From Pelagadaptatus sp034112445 (GTDB taxonomy: Bacteria > Pseudomonadota > Gammaproteobacteria > Pseudomonadales > Cellvibrionaceae): DNA of 64,000 nt. The stretch lies in NCBI GenBank assembly GCA_034112445.1, contig JAWUVI010000019.1:85507-149506 (forward strand), in the 5' to 3' direction. Every line of letters begins with the position of its first letter. The stretch's first letter is position 1. Under the pieces are notes generated by a model that worked only from the letters and a program-made list of their open reading frames with translations, was not told the origin of the DNA and made no database searches. A program made the position numbers and the translations under genes. Shown here piece after piece: positions 25,967-34,893 of this stretch.

Positions 25967-27865
25967 TTAGCCACCCAGCACACCCACACTTCGTCGAGTC
26001 ATGGATTCTGATATTTCAGGGATACTAGCCGGGTCATCAATCGTTGAGGGAATTGTATATTCTTCACCATCAGCAATTTGGCGCAATAACTTACGCAGTA
26101 TTTTTCCTGATCGGGTTTTTGGCAAGCGTTTAACGACGATAGCAGTCTTAAAGCAGGCTAATGCACCAATCCGATCTCTAACATCAGCAATCAGTTCTTG
26201 TTCCAGATCGACTTCACTGAGCTCTACCCCATTTTTTAGTAGCACAAAGCCCACCGGCAGCTGGCCTTTCAAACCGCAGTTGATACCAACAACTGCGCAC
26301 TCTGCAACCGCTTTATGGTCGGCAACTATCTCTTCCATCTCACCTGTGGATAAACGATGGCCTGAAACATTAATGACATCATCGGTACGCCCCATGATAA
26401 ACACGTAGCCATCTTCATCGATATAGCCACCATCACCTGAGCAGTAATAGCCTTCAAACTCTTGTAAATAGCCACTGTCGAAACGATCAAAATCACCCCA
26501 AACAGTGGGCAAACAACTGGGTGGCAAGGGCAGTTTAACGGCTACGCTACCTTGCACATTGGGGCCAACCTCTACACCAAGATCATCAAGGATTCGCACA
26601 TCAAACCCAGGGCTTGGTTTAGTCGCAGAACCCGGCTTGGTCTTCATTGGCTCAACGCCCATCAAATTACCGCAAATAGCCCAGCCCGTTTCTGTCTGCC
26701 ACCAATGGTCCACAACCGGCAGGCCGAGCAATTGCTGGATCCAATCGTAAGTCGGTGGGTCTAAACGCTCACCCGCCACAAATACTGTTTCCATACAGGA
26801 GACATCATATTGCTTTAGTAGCTCTCCATCAGGGTCTTCTTTTTTAACCGCTCGAAATGCCGTGGGAGCAGAAAATATAGCTTTCACTTGATACTCTTCA
26901 ACCACACGCCAGAATGCGCCCGCATCAGGGGTTCTAACTGGCTTACCCTCATATAGCACCGTAGAAAGACCCGCTAATAGCGGTCCGTAAACTATGTACG
27001 AGTGGCCAACAACCCAACCCACATCAGAAGCAGCCCAAAATACATCACCGGCATCCATGTTATAGATCGCTTTCATGCTGTACTTAAGCGCAACAGCATG
27101 GCCGCCGTTATCGCGAACCACCCCTTTGGGCTTACCCGTAGTACCTGAGGTATACAAAATATAGAGAGGATCTGTGGCCTTTACTGAGACACAATCGGCT
27201 GGTGTAGCCGCTGCCACAGCATCTTCCCAGTTAATATCACGACCGGATTGCAGTGTCGCTTCAACTTCGGAACGCTGCATGATGATACAGGCATCGGGTT
27301 TATGAGAAGCTATATCAATCGCCTCATCCAGCAAGGGCTTATAGGGAATAACTCGATCCACCTCAATCCCGCAAGATGCAGAAACCACAACCTTAGGAGT
27401 CGCATCATCAATTCGAACCGCCAGCTCTTTCGCTGCAAAGCCACCAAATACCACCGAATGGATTGCGCCAAGACGAGCCACGGCCAACATAGCTATAGCG
27501 GCTTCAGTAACCATAGGCATATAAATCAACACCCGATCACCTTTACTAACGCCTTGATCTTTTAGAGCTCCAGCAAACAAGGCAACCCTGTCACGTAACT
27601 GGTTATAGGTAATGGCTTCTTTTTTGTTCGTCACCGGAGAGTCGTAATAAATAGCAACCTGCTCACCACGACCAGCATTGATATTGGCATCCAGTGCCAT
27701 GTGACAGGTATTCATTTCCCCATCAGAAAACCAACGATCAATGCCGTTTGTATCTTTGCTTAATATGGTCGAAGGTGTTTTAAACCAATCCAGTGCGGCG
27801 GCCTTTTCAGACCAAAAGCTTTCCGGCTCTTGAATAGAACGGTTATATTCCGATAGGTAACTCAT
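25967..27865 (-). CDS. prpE: Propionyl-CoA synthetase
   Basis: ANL-superfamily acyl-CoA synthetase of 632 residues. Motifs: YTSGTTGKPKGVVRDNGG (P-loop, with the RDNGG extension typical of PrpE), WWQTETGWAI, YYCSGDGGYIDEDGY, RTDDVINVSGHRL and PKTRSGKILRK, whose final Lys is the acetylation target. Converts propionate to propionyl-CoA. The ATG at 27865 is chosen because GAGG lies 7 bp upstream. No prpBC genes of the methylcitrate cycle are adjacent. Confidence 0.9.
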   Translation of the reverse strand: MSYLSEYNRSIQEPESFWSEKAAALDWFKTPSTILSKDTNGIDRWFSDGEMNTCHMALDANINAGRGEQVAIYYDSPVTNKKEAITYNQLRDRVALFAGALKDQGVSKGDRVLIYMPMVTEAAIAMLAVARLGAIHSVVFGGFAAKELAVRIDDATPKVVVSASCGIEVDRVIPYKPLLDEAIDIASHKPDACIIMQRSEVEATLQSGRDINWEDAVAAATPADCVSVKATDPLYILYTSGTTGKPKGVVRDNGGHAVALKYSMKAIYNMDAGDVFWAASDVGWVVGHSYIVYGPLLAGLSTVLYEGKPVRTPDAGAFWRVVEEYQVKAIFSAPTAFRAVKKEDPDGELLKQYDVSCMETVFVAGERLDPPTYDWIQQLLGLPVVDHWWQTETGWAICGNLMGVEPMKTKPGSATKPSPGFDVRILDDLGVEVGPNVQGSVAVKLPLPPSCLPTVWGDFDRFDSGYLQEFEGYYCSGDGGYIDEDGYVFIMGRTDDVINVSGHRLSTGEMEEIVADHKAVAECAVVGINCGLKGQLPVGFVLLKNGVELSEVDLEQELIADVRDRIGALACFKTAIVVKRLPKTRSGKILRKLLRQIADGEEYTIPSTIDDPASIPEISESMTRRSVGVLGG

Positions 27866-28001
27866 AAGCAAACCTCAATTAATTTCTCTTGCGTACTCAT
27901 TCAAAATACGACACTCGAAGGCAATTTCACCTTATATAACATAAGAAAATAAAAAGAGGGACACAACCCGACCTTAGTAGAAGAGGGTACGCCATAGCAA
28001 T

Positions 28002-28046
28002 GTCATGGAAACAGGTGTCATGGAAACAGGTGTCATGGGAATATGT
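28002..28046. repeat. Three tandem 15-bp repeats
   Basis: GTCATGGAAACAGGT at 28002-28016 and 28017-28031, with a diverged copy at 28032-28046. It lies between the DUF2164 gene and prpE. Confidence 0.93.
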
Positions 28047-28123
28047 GCCACTATAAATTAACCCAGAATTGATTTCAGGCATGAATGAATCATTTAAAAT
28101 CCTTACTGATATTTAATCGCCCA

Positions 28124-28369
28124 TTAATGAGTAGGCTTTTCTAACTCTTGAACTAAATAATTTATCTCTTCAGACTTTTGTAAAAATAAAGTCTGGGCAT
28201 CGAACAAGCCGCGATTATATAAAAAAGGCCCTATTTCTTTGGCAAAAAAGTCAATTAAGAACTCAGCCTCAAAGGCACCGATTTCTTGATCCAGCTCATC
28301 ATTAAAGTGCTGCTTCACTTTGTGCACGATCCTATCTAATTCATCTTTCGAAAATTTTATGTCGCTCAT
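28124..28369 (-). CDS. DUF2164 family protein
   Basis: 81 residues matching DUF2164: IKFSKDELDRIVHKVKQHF near the start, then DQEIGAFEAEFLIDFF and GPFLYNRGLFDAQ. Soluble, helical. Directly downstream of the spermidine-synthase-like gene (22 bp). Function unknown. Confidence 0.87.
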   Translation of the reverse strand: MSDIKFSKDELDRIVHKVKQHFNDELDQEIGAFEAEFLIDFFAKEIGPFLYNRGLFDAQTLFLQKSEEINYLVQELEKPTH

Positions 28370-28390
28370 ACTTAAACCCTAACCCTAACC

Positions 28391-29113
28391 TTATCCCTTC
28401 ACGCACACATATACCGAATTGGTAGATTCGCAACCTTGAAAGGGATTATAAAAAGCCACTACGTGTGAACTAACACTGGAAAACACTGTTCTCAATAATG
28501 CTTCAAAATTTTCTTCCGGAAGGTTTTGCGACCACATGGCAAACACACCTCTCGGTTTAAGCTGCTCCGCCATGAGTCCTAAATTTTCGGTTGTATAAAA
28601 ACTGGCGTTGGCTGCATTTAAAAATTCTGTAGGAGAATGATCTATGTCTAAAAGAATGGCATCAAACTTTTTACCCGGGCTACTTGGGTCAAAGCCTTTA
28701 CTCGGATTTGTGGCTAGATCAAAGAAGCTGCCAAGCACATATCGGTTACGCGTATCAGCATTGAGTATTTTTCCTAAAGGGACGAGTTCATCTTTATGCC
28801 AACCTATAACAGTATCTAGTGTATCAACCACCAACTGCTCTGCAATCCGCTCGTCTTTTAATGCTTCCACGGCCGTGTAACCTAGACCCAAGCCTCCCAC
28901 AACCACACTGAGTTTATCGCCTTCCACAGCGGCCAAACCAAGAGTAGATAAAGCTTCTTCGGCGTCAACAAACATACTCGACATTAAAAATTCTTCCCCA
29001 AGCTTAACTTCATAGATGTCTCTATCGCCAAACACAGGAATACGTCTTCTGCGCAAAGAAATTTCACCTATGGGGGAGTCTTGGCTATCAATTTCTTCGA
29101 ATAATTTGCTCAT
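28391..29113 (-). CDS. Spermidine-synthase-like protein
   Basis: 240 residues with a Rossmann fold of the spermidine-synthase family: VVVGGLGLGYTAVEAL (nucleotide-binding loop near 70), KKFDAILLDIDHSP near 145 and GVFAMWSQNLPEENF. The N-terminus is shortened relative to SpeE and the active-site Asp cluster is partial, so polyamine synthesis is not assured. Many such standalone paralogues have no known product. Confidence 0.8.
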   Translation of the reverse strand: MSKLFEEIDSQDSPIGEISLRRRRIPVFGDRDIYEVKLGEEFLMSSMFVDAEEALSTLGLAAVEGDKLSVVVGGLGLGYTAVEALKDERIAEQLVVDTLDTVIGWHKDELVPLGKILNADTRNRYVLGSFFDLATNPSKGFDPSSPGKKFDAILLDIDHSPTEFLNAANASFYTTENLGLMAEQLKPRGVFAMWSQNLPEENFEALLRTVFSSVSSHVVAFYNPFQGCESTNSVYVCVKG

Positions 29114-29438
29114 GATGGACCTGTCCTAACGAGAAGTGTGGGCGACAATCATACTGACTAGATTCTTAAAAAAATACAGCACCCAGACACCTTGGGCTAT
29201 CCTTTTTATTTGCACAAGCAACATACAATGACGGATTCGTTGTTAGCTCATATACCCCACAAACCCCTTTCTGACAGGCCTAAAAGTACCCATCTTGGCT
29301 ACTTGCCGCATTAAGTTACGTCATTATGTTAAATACGTTGTTATAAAAGTGAAGTGCTATACCCTAGAGTACCTATTTCGTTCTGTCATTTATCTATCTT
29401 CGATAGCTGGCGCAGCGCCCAAACTTTGAGGCCGCCCA
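29114..29438. other. Non-coding divergent intergenic region
   Basis: 325 bp between two divergent methyltransferase-fold genes. It should hold both promoters; I could not define clear -35/-10 pairs. No gene or structured RNA seen. Confidence 0.5.
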
Positions 29439-30101
29439 ATGACAACCCCACGATTACGCTACCAAACCGTTGAGTTTGGCAAAACAGACATCCACCTTTG
29501 CACCTTACGCAATAACCAAGAGTTTGAAGACCCAGAAGGTATTGCTGAAAAACTGGGCATCTGTTCAGCATCTTGGCCTATGTTTGGCGTCATTTGGCCG
29601 TCTAGCTTAGTGCTTGCGCACTACATTGTTGATTATGAAACTGAATCAAAGCGAATATTAGAAATTGGGTGTGGTATGGCACTATCCAGCTTAGTCCTCA
29701 ACAAACAATTAGCTGATATTACCGCAACCGATTATCACCCAGAGGCGAATAAGTTTTTACAGAGAAATACATTGCTCAATCAAGATCGGGACATTACTTT
29801 TGAGAAAGTAGATTGGGCAGACAAAATTGACACTCTAGGTCTTTTTGATCTGATCATTGGTAGCGACCTATTATACGAAGACAGCCACATCCAATTGTTA
29901 GCGGCTTTTATTGAGGCGCACTCAAAACCTAGCTGCGAAGTTATTATTGTTGACCCCGGCCGCGGTAGAAAAAATAAGCTCAGTTCAAAAATGGAAGAGT
30001 TCGGCTTTACATCCACACACCTAAAACCACTTCATACTGACTTTCTCGATAAAGACTTCAAAGGCCGCATCCTTAAATTTGAGCGCCTTGCTATAGCTTA
30101 A
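29439..30101 (+). CDS. Class I SAM-dependent methyltransferase
   Basis: 220 residues with motif I RILEIGCGMALSSLVL (about 70-85), ATDYHPEA (motif II), FDLIIGSDLLYED (motif IV, near 145) and VIIVDPGRGRKN. The pattern WPSSLVLAHYI before motif I and the SDLLYE signature resemble METTL-type protein lysine methyltransferases. Convergent with the DUF454 gene. Target unknown. Confidence 0.85.
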   Translation: MTTPRLRYQTVEFGKTDIHLCTLRNNQEFEDPEGIAEKLGICSASWPMFGVIWPSSLVLAHYIVDYETESKRILEIGCGMALSSLVLNKQLADITATDYHPEANKFLQRNTLLNQDRDITFEKVDWADKIDTLGLFDLIIGSDLLYEDSHIQLLAAFIEAHSKPSCEVIIVDPGRGRKNKLSSKMEEFGFTSTHLKPLHTDFLDKDFKGRILKFERLAIA

Positions 30102-30143
30102 ATAGTCTATTGAAAACTTGATTGATGTCGGTGAAAGGACCGG

Positions 30144-30506
30144 TTATTTCTTAGGTTCTGGTCTACTAATCAGAAAGACTGCTATTACAATAAATAATAC
30201 GCAAACCCCTGCCAGCACCCAGGCATTATCTGAACGATATAAAAGAAGACCCCAGCTAGCCATTAACATTAACACCGCTATTACTTTACTCGCACGCGAT
30301 ACAGCACCCTGCTGCTCCCAATCAATCAGCAACTTACCTAGATGCGGATGAGCGTATAACCACCGATGTAAACGCTCAGAGCCTCTTGCAGAAAACCATG
30401 CAGTTAAAAGCAAAAAAGGAACCGTTGGCAAACCGGGGAGAAACACGCCCATAATTGCTAGCGCTAGAAAAAAATAAGCCAGTATTAATGCCATTACGCG
30501 AGCCAT
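30144..30506 (-). CDS. ybaN: YbaN/DUF454 family inner-membrane protein
   Basis: 120 residues with three hydrophobic segments. The family signature GVFLPGLPTVPFLLLTAWF followed by SARGSERLHRWLYAHP is clear. Function unknown. It ends 42 bp from the convergent methyltransferase gene. Confidence 0.88.
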   Translation of the reverse strand: MARVMALILAYFFLALAIMGVFLPGLPTVPFLLLTAWFSARGSERLHRWLYAHPHLGKLLIDWEQQGAVSRASKVIAVLMLMASWGLLLYRSDNAWVLAGVCVLFIVIAVFLISRPEPKK

Positions 30507-30587
30507 AAGATCAACCGACTACTCGTCATTTCTATTGAAAGGTGGAACATACTCAACCGTATTTGAATGCGCTCTTATCCATTTGAA

Positions 30588-31487
30588 TTAAACTTTTTCA
30601 CTATAAACGATGCTAACTGCTAGCATCAGTAAGGTTAGCATTCCTGCTGCAACATTTGTCCCCATATAGAGTGGTTTACTACCAATATTCCCTGCGTATT
30701 TGATTGCCCCATACAAAGAAATTAAACTCAATATTATCGGGCTAACCGCTATGACACTTAAGTTTGGTAGATAACCTTTCGCCACATAAATCAGAATTAA
30801 TGAATACGCGCTCAACATAAATAAGGCGTATACAGCGTTACTGACTGGCAGACCGAAGACTATTGGAAAGGTTCTCCGACCAATGGTTTTGTCCGCCGAG
30901 ATATCTGGGTATTGGCTTAATAACAAAATGTTGTTGAATAATAAAAAAGGTACAAGCGATATCAGCCAAGGTAATACTGCATGCTTTCCGGTTAAGGTCA
31001 CATGCGTACCAACTACCATCATAATGCCACAACCCAAACCTGGAGCGATTAGACACAACCATGGCGATTTATTAATCCATGGTGTGTAAGTGACAACAAC
31101 AAGAACGCCAACAATACCAATGGGCAGTACTGCCAAGCCAACATCAATTATAAAATAAACACCAATAATAATGGTTGTTGCGAGCGCCACTAGGCTTACG
31201 ACCAATACCGCCTGCTTTGATCCCGGATCGTTAGGCAATGCGCCACTGCCACCACTAAAAGGTGTTTTAATTGTTGCTAAATCTAAACCGCTTTTAAAAT
31301 CTAAATACTCGTTAAGCATGTTGCTGCATATTTGCGCCGACAAGGCTCCTATTAAAATAAGAGCAAGGGTAAAGTAGCTAACCGTAGTGTGTGAATTGAC
31401 TGCAGTACCAAAGCCTAAAAACACACACATTGGCGTTAACATGAGAAATGGTGGGCGTGCCGTGAGAATGATTGTTTTTAGCGTCAT
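30588..31487 (-). CDS. UbiA-family prenyltransferase (MenA-like)
   Basis: 299 residues, about eight or nine membrane helices. The first Asp-rich motif is NMLNEYLDFKSGLD (near 60), and the second is QYPDISADKTIGRRT (near 190), which together bind the prenyl diphosphate through Mg2+. The order and the GGSGALP segment resemble MenA and related 1,4-dihydroxy-2-naphthoate prenyltransferases, but no other menaquinone genes are nearby, so the acceptor is uncertain. Confidence 0.86.
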   Translation of the reverse strand: MTLKTIILTARPPFLMLTPMCVFLGFGTAVNSHTTVSYFTLALILIGALSAQICSNMLNEYLDFKSGLDLATIKTPFSGGSGALPNDPGSKQAVLVVSLVALATTIIIGVYFIIDVGLAVLPIGIVGVLVVVTYTPWINKSPWLCLIAPGLGCGIMMVVGTHVTLTGKHAVLPWLISLVPFLLFNNILLLSQYPDISADKTIGRRTFPIVFGLPVSNAVYALFMLSAYSLILIYVAKGYLPNLSVIAVSPIILSLISLYGAIKYAGNIGSKPLYMGTNVAAGMLTLLMLAVSIVYSEKV

Positions 31488-31589
31488 TGGGAATATTCTT
31501 GCAGGAAAATTAAAAATCAGAACTATGAATTAAAGGATTTTAATTCGAATAGTCAAAGTGTCTGATGAGTTGGATCAAAAAATGATGAT

Positions 31590-31621
31590 TCAATAGGGTC
31601 AGGAATCAATCGGGTCGGTGT
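31590..31621. repeat. Imperfect 16-bp tandem duplication
   Basis: TCAATAGGGTCAGGAA (31590-31605) followed by TCAATCGGGTCGGTGT (31606-31621). It lies between the UbiA-family and YkgJ-type genes, 28 bp after the latter's stop. Confidence 0.6.
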
Positions 31622-31649
31622 CATTTATGTATAACACTCAACTAAACTT

Positions 31650-31970
31650 TCAATGAGGTTTGTTATGAGTAGAGGTCGCTATCAACTGTGCATCTCTTTC
31701 TGTACTGCATTCATATGAACCCATTTCGAATTCTCGACAAATCCACGGACGGTTTTCATAAATAGAACACATGTACGTTTCACGATCTAACGCTGAGCAC
31801 CAACCATCGTCTAAGCGTAACATTGTTTCACCGCCCCATTCATCGCGAGCAATATGTTCGTCAGGAACACCTGTATCACTGATGATCATAACTTCTAAAC
31901 GGCAGCAGCAAGCTTCGCAATTCGAGCAGGTTATTTCTGATTTAGGTTCATTTTTGATATTAATCGCCAT
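31650..31970 (-). CDS. YkgJ-family cysteine-cluster protein
   Basis: About 107 residues. The N-terminal CSNCEACCCRLEV cluster, then DDGWCSALDRETYMCSIYENRPWICREF, place it in the YkgJ-type Zn/Fe chelating (CxxCxxCC) family, split here as CSNCEACCC and CSIYENRPWICREF. The ATG at 31970 gives the usual start; the ribosome site is weak. A second YkgJ-type gene is at 35087. Function unknown. Confidence 0.85.
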   Translation of the reverse strand: MAINIKNEPKSEITCSNCEACCCRLEVMIISDTGVPDEHIARDEWGGETMLRLDDGWCSALDRETYMCSIYENRPWICREFEMGSYECSTERDAQLIATSTHNKPH

Positions 31971-31986
31971 GGGTATCAACAACTGA

Positions 31987-32052
31987 ATAATTACACCGAA
32001 ATAGTTACACCGAAATAGTTACACCAAAATAATTACACCGAAATAGTTACTC
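31987..32052. repeat. 14-bp tandem repeat, nearly five copies, overlapping a stop codon
   Basis: Units at 31987-32000, 32001-32014, 32015-32028, 32029-32042 and a partial at 32043-32052, consensus ATAGTTACACCGAA. The last partial copy contains the TAA stop (32047-32049, minus strand) of the panE-like gene. The other end lies in the leader of the YkgJ-type gene. Confidence 0.95.
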
Positions 32053-33042
32053 TCGTATCAAGGACAGTAACTGAGTCGCATCCATACCTTGCTTTAACTC
32101 GCCACGCTCTACCGCGTGAATCAAGTCCGAAATACGTTGATTGGCCGGACACGCCACCCCGAATTTCTCCCCGGTCATGACCACCGCCCCATTAAGATGG
32201 TCCACTTCCGTCAACCGGCCACCACTTAAATCCCACCACATCGATGTTCTAACAGAGGGGTCAATTGCCATCATTTTGGTCCCAACAATGTTAAACAACC
32301 AATTAGGCATAGCAATAAACCAGGGCAACACTTGAGGTGGGAGTGCCGTCAATTTAGGTAAGGTTATATCTTGGGCCTTAACAACCTGTAAAAGCTCTGT
32401 CATTAACAAAGCAATCACCTGACGATAACCACGCTGTTCAAGCATGCTTTTAACCGGAATATCAGCCAAGGCGTTCACCGCGTTTGCGACATTCAGTTGC
32501 AACTTGGCCCACAAAACAGCATCCATAATGTTACTGACATGGGTTGGCATTAACGGGCAATTCAATCGCTCAGCGAGTGCCTCAGCTTTTGGATGATATT
32601 CGATGATCATATCCCCTTCACTGCCTCTATGAAGGCGATCATCGGATAACTGAGCCACATTGGAATGAAACATGACACGCAAAACCACATTATCTGGAAA
32701 TGCATCTCTTACCGATAAATCACTCCCTAAGCCATTTTGACAACACAGGATGATCGTTTCAGAATTTACAAACGGACGAACTCCTTCGAGAGCATCTTTC
32801 ACTGCGGTGCATTTAACCGTCAACCATAAAAAATCGGCTGGAGAATCAGTGGGTTCTGCAAAGGTAAAGCCGCTGGCAGTTGCTTTATGGTCATTATAAT
32901 CACTTAAAAACAGCTCTCCAGAAAAACGAGACTTCATTTTCTCTCGAACCACCAAGCTAACCGGAAATTCTCGCGAACGTAATACTCCAGCGATAAACCC
33001 ACCAATCAAACCTGCGCCAAAAACACTATGTGAAGACATCAT
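32047..33042 (-). CDS. 2-dehydropantoate 2-reductase-family protein
   Basis: 331 residues with the ketopantoate reductase (ApbA/PanE) fold. FGAGLIGGFIAGVL near residue 8 is the NADP loop, FLWLTVKCTAVKDAL and ILCCQNGLGSD follow, and a catalytic Lys lies in DAVLWAKLQLNVANAV. The C-terminal helical domain is complete. Several paralogues with other ketoacid substrates exist, so panE itself is not certain. Its stop codon lies in the 14-bp repeat. Confidence 0.83.
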   Translation of the reverse strand: MMSSHSVFGAGLIGGFIAGVLRSREFPVSLVVREKMKSRFSGELFLSDYNDHKATASGFTFAEPTDSPADFLWLTVKCTAVKDALEGVRPFVNSETIILCCQNGLGSDLSVRDAFPDNVVLRVMFHSNVAQLSDDRLHRGSEGDMIIEYHPKAEALAERLNCPLMPTHVSNIMDAVLWAKLQLNVANAVNALADIPVKSMLEQRGYRQVIALLMTELLQVVKAQDITLPKLTALPPQVLPWFIAMPNWLFNIVGTKMMAIDPSVRTSMWWDLSGGRLTEVDHLNGAVVMTGEKFGVACPANQRISDLIHAVERGELKQGMDATQLLSLIRE

Positions 33043-33127
33043 ACAAACCCGTATTTCAAATCAAGCAACCCAGCAAGAACCCAATAAATCCAGACCAAAC
33101 ATTAACCGTCTAACGAACTCTATTGAA

Positions 33128-33400
33128 TTAACTTTCTAAGTCCAAATTCCGAGTTAAAACTTCCGCAGACGTAATAATACGCTTGGTACGTTTAAGCTCC
33201 GGATGTATTTCTGACTCAGTGTATCTTGTGGGATTACCAGTGTCCGCGCTGACAAGCCAAGAGTTTTCATGCCGACGCTCACCCAGTTGTTTCTTCAGTG
33301 CTATGGGAGTGATTCCCAACGCTTTCGCAGCGGCATTGTAAGTGCAGCGGGTTTTAACTCCGTTAAGATACTCTACTATTAAATTAATTTTATCCTGCAC
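33128..33400 (-). CDS. HTH-like hypothetical protein, copy A
   Basis: 90 residues. It and copy B at 34608 share almost the whole N-terminal half, including YNAAAKALGITP, a helix-turn-helix-like stretch, and a conserved KRTKRIITSAEVLTRNLD tail (in B, HRTKRIITSAEVLTRNLD). Both start at GTG with AGAGG about 10 bp upstream and share a near-identical 25-bp leader, so the duplication covers the ribosome site. A GTTAGAC sequence, a perfect R'-type heptamer, lies just after its stop. No family recognised. Confidence 0.75.
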   Translation of the reverse strand: MQDKINLIVEYLNGVKTRCTYNAAAKALGITPIALKKQLGERRHENSWLVSADTGNPTRYTESEIHPELKRTKRIITSAEVLTRNLDLES

Positions 33401-33501
33401 GACGATATGATCCTCTAAAAGTTAATGCCCCAATACAGGGCTGATAATTGTTCATTAAAATCTGTGATGAAGCGAAACTGAGTCAACGGCTAGGCGTACC
33501 T

Positions 33502-33816
33502 TCAATTTACCCAAGTTCCATTAGTCACTTGGCAATCAATTGCGTCTAGACACATATGAATAGACAAGCCAATTCCGACAAGCCGAGTCTTGGGCACAAA
33601 GCAAAGCGCAAGATACAGTACTACAAGCCAAAGCTGATGTAGAGGGTGGAAGCCAATACTACAGCGGCCAGGATCGTATATTGGGTTCGCCAATAAGTGA
33701 TCAAGATCCACAAGCATAGTCACAACCATGACAAAATAAGCGTATTTCCAGAGTTTACGAAAGAAAACACCCGTTACTATTGCTGGAACTAAAAAATGTA
33801 AGACTAGGTGAAACAT
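33502..33816 (-). CDS. DUF6122-like membrane protein
   Basis: 104 residues with three hydrophobic segments. LHFLVPAIVTGVFF, DLDHLLANPIYDPGRCSIGFHPLH and HMCLDAIDC fit the DUF6122 family, where the DLDHL and FHPLH residues are conserved and suggest a metal site. Small gene in a cluster of accessory genes between two copies of an HTH-like gene. Function unknown. Confidence 0.75.
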   Translation of the reverse strand: MFHLVLHFLVPAIVTGVFFRKLWKYAYFVMVVTMLVDLDHLLANPIYDPGRCSIGFHPLHQLWLVVLYLALCFVPKTRLVGIGLSIHMCLDAIDCQVTNGTWVN

Positions 33817-33867
33817 ATGAAAATAACTCTAGCTCATTAGAGAGTAATGCTAAAAATGCTTTGCAAA

Positions 33868-34344
33868 CTAATTTAGTAAAAGAGGTTTATCAATTGGGAT
33901 AAATTCACTAGCCGCATTAATGAGCGATTTTGCCGTCAATTTTTCAACGCCATAAACCTCAACTCTTTTACCTTTTTCTTCCCGAATTTTATTGGCGAGA
34001 AGATCGAAATCACCATCCCCAGAAACTAGAATGACAACATCTGCACTGCTAGCATTTTCCATAACATCAATAGTGATCCCGACATCCCAGTCACCTTTTG
34101 CGGATCCATCTGAGCGCTGAATAAAAGGCTTCAGTTTCACTTCAAAGCCAATAGCTCGTAATATATTTTGAAACTCAGTTTGCTTCTGGTCACCCCTTTC
34201 TATTGCGTAAGCTACAGCCTTAACTACCGTCCGACCACTGGTAGCCTTTGACCAAAACTTATTGTAATCAAAGTTCTTCCCAAAGGTTTGTCTCGCTGTG
34301 TAATAGACATTTTGCACATCAACAAAAATGGCAACTTTCTTCAT
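33868..34344 (-). CDS. NYN-domain (LabA/DUF88-type) nuclease-like protein
   Basis: 158 residues. VAIFVDVQNVYYTAR near the start provides the first conserved Asp and Asn, GDWDVGITIDVME the middle acidic residues, and VILVSGDGDFDLLANKI the final catalytic-type SGDGDF motif of the NYN/PIN-like RNase fold. It probably cleaves RNA, though no target can be seen. It lies between the two HTH-like copies. The start is ATG with GGATTG upstream. Confidence 0.88.
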   Translation of the reverse strand: MKKVAIFVDVQNVYYTARQTFGKNFDYNKFWSKATSGRTVVKAVAYAIERGDQKQTEFQNILRAIGFEVKLKPFIQRSDGSAKGDWDVGITIDVMENASSADVVILVSGDGDFDLLANKIREEKGKRVEVYGVEKLTAKSLINAASEFIPIDKPLLLN

Positions 34345-34560
34345 TGGGACAATCCTATGATTTTATTTAACACCAAAAAAGAGAGCTATGTAATCGACCA
34401 TAGCCGTATATCACTCGGTAAGTAGCTACACAATTGGGTAATCTCGGGTGCACTAGGAATAAGGACGCCCGCAGATGAGAGCGGACTCCAAGTAGAAACT
34501 AACTGTTAAATAAAGGCTAACCCGCCAGATACATCATGCCCTAGCGCTTTATAGGGTATG

Positions 34561-34605
34561 AACTAACGCGCCCAGCCGTCGTATGACTTAGCTGACGCGT
34601 TAGGG
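34561..34605 (-). repeat. attC-like site after HTH-like copy B
   Basis: On the minus strand it reads CCCTAAC (R''-like, 34599-34605), ACGCGTCAGC arm, spacer, GGCTGGGCGCGT arm, and GTTAGTT (R'-like, 34561-34567). CTAACGCG/CGCGTTAG pair perfectly over 8 bp. It begins 3 bp after the copy B stop, as expected of a cassette recombination site. Length 45 bp, at the short end for attC. Confidence 0.6.
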
Positions 34606-34607
34606 TT

Positions 34608-34874
34608 TTATATGTCCAAATTACGGGTTAAAACTTCCGCAGAGGTAATAATACGCTTGGTGCGATGAAGCTCAGGATGCTTCTCTTCATCTGTGTAACT
34701 TGTTGGCTCACCAGTTCCTGTACTGACCAACCAGGAGTTTGCATGCCCACGCTCACCCAGTTGTTTCTTCAGCGCCTGAGGTGTAATACCTAACGCTTTT
34801 GCCGCTGCATTATAGGTGCAACGTGTTTTAACCCCGTTAAGGTACTCTACTATTAAGTTGATTTTATCCTGCAC
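34608..34874 (-). CDS. HTH-like hypothetical protein, copy B
   Basis: 88 residues, paralogue of the copy at 33128 with roughly 80 percent identity by eye. GTG start at 34874 with AGAGG upstream. The N-terminal part (KINLIVEYLNGVKTRCTYN, then AAAKALGITPQALKKQLGE) resembles a DNA-binding helix-turn-helix. An attC-like palindrome follows its stop and another attC-like structure precedes its start, so it has the form of a gene cassette. Confidence 0.75.
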   Translation of the reverse strand: MQDKINLIVEYLNGVKTRCTYNAAAKALGITPQALKKQLGERGHANSWLVSTGTGEPTSYTDEEKHPELHRTKRIITSAEVLTRNLDI

Positions 34875-34893
34875 GACAATATGATCCTCTAAA

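Noticed and set aside
28374..28390. CCCTAA-type telomere-like repeats (three copies)
   Set aside because: Only about 17 bp in a short gap between two bacterial genes; too short and out of place for any telomere or replication end.
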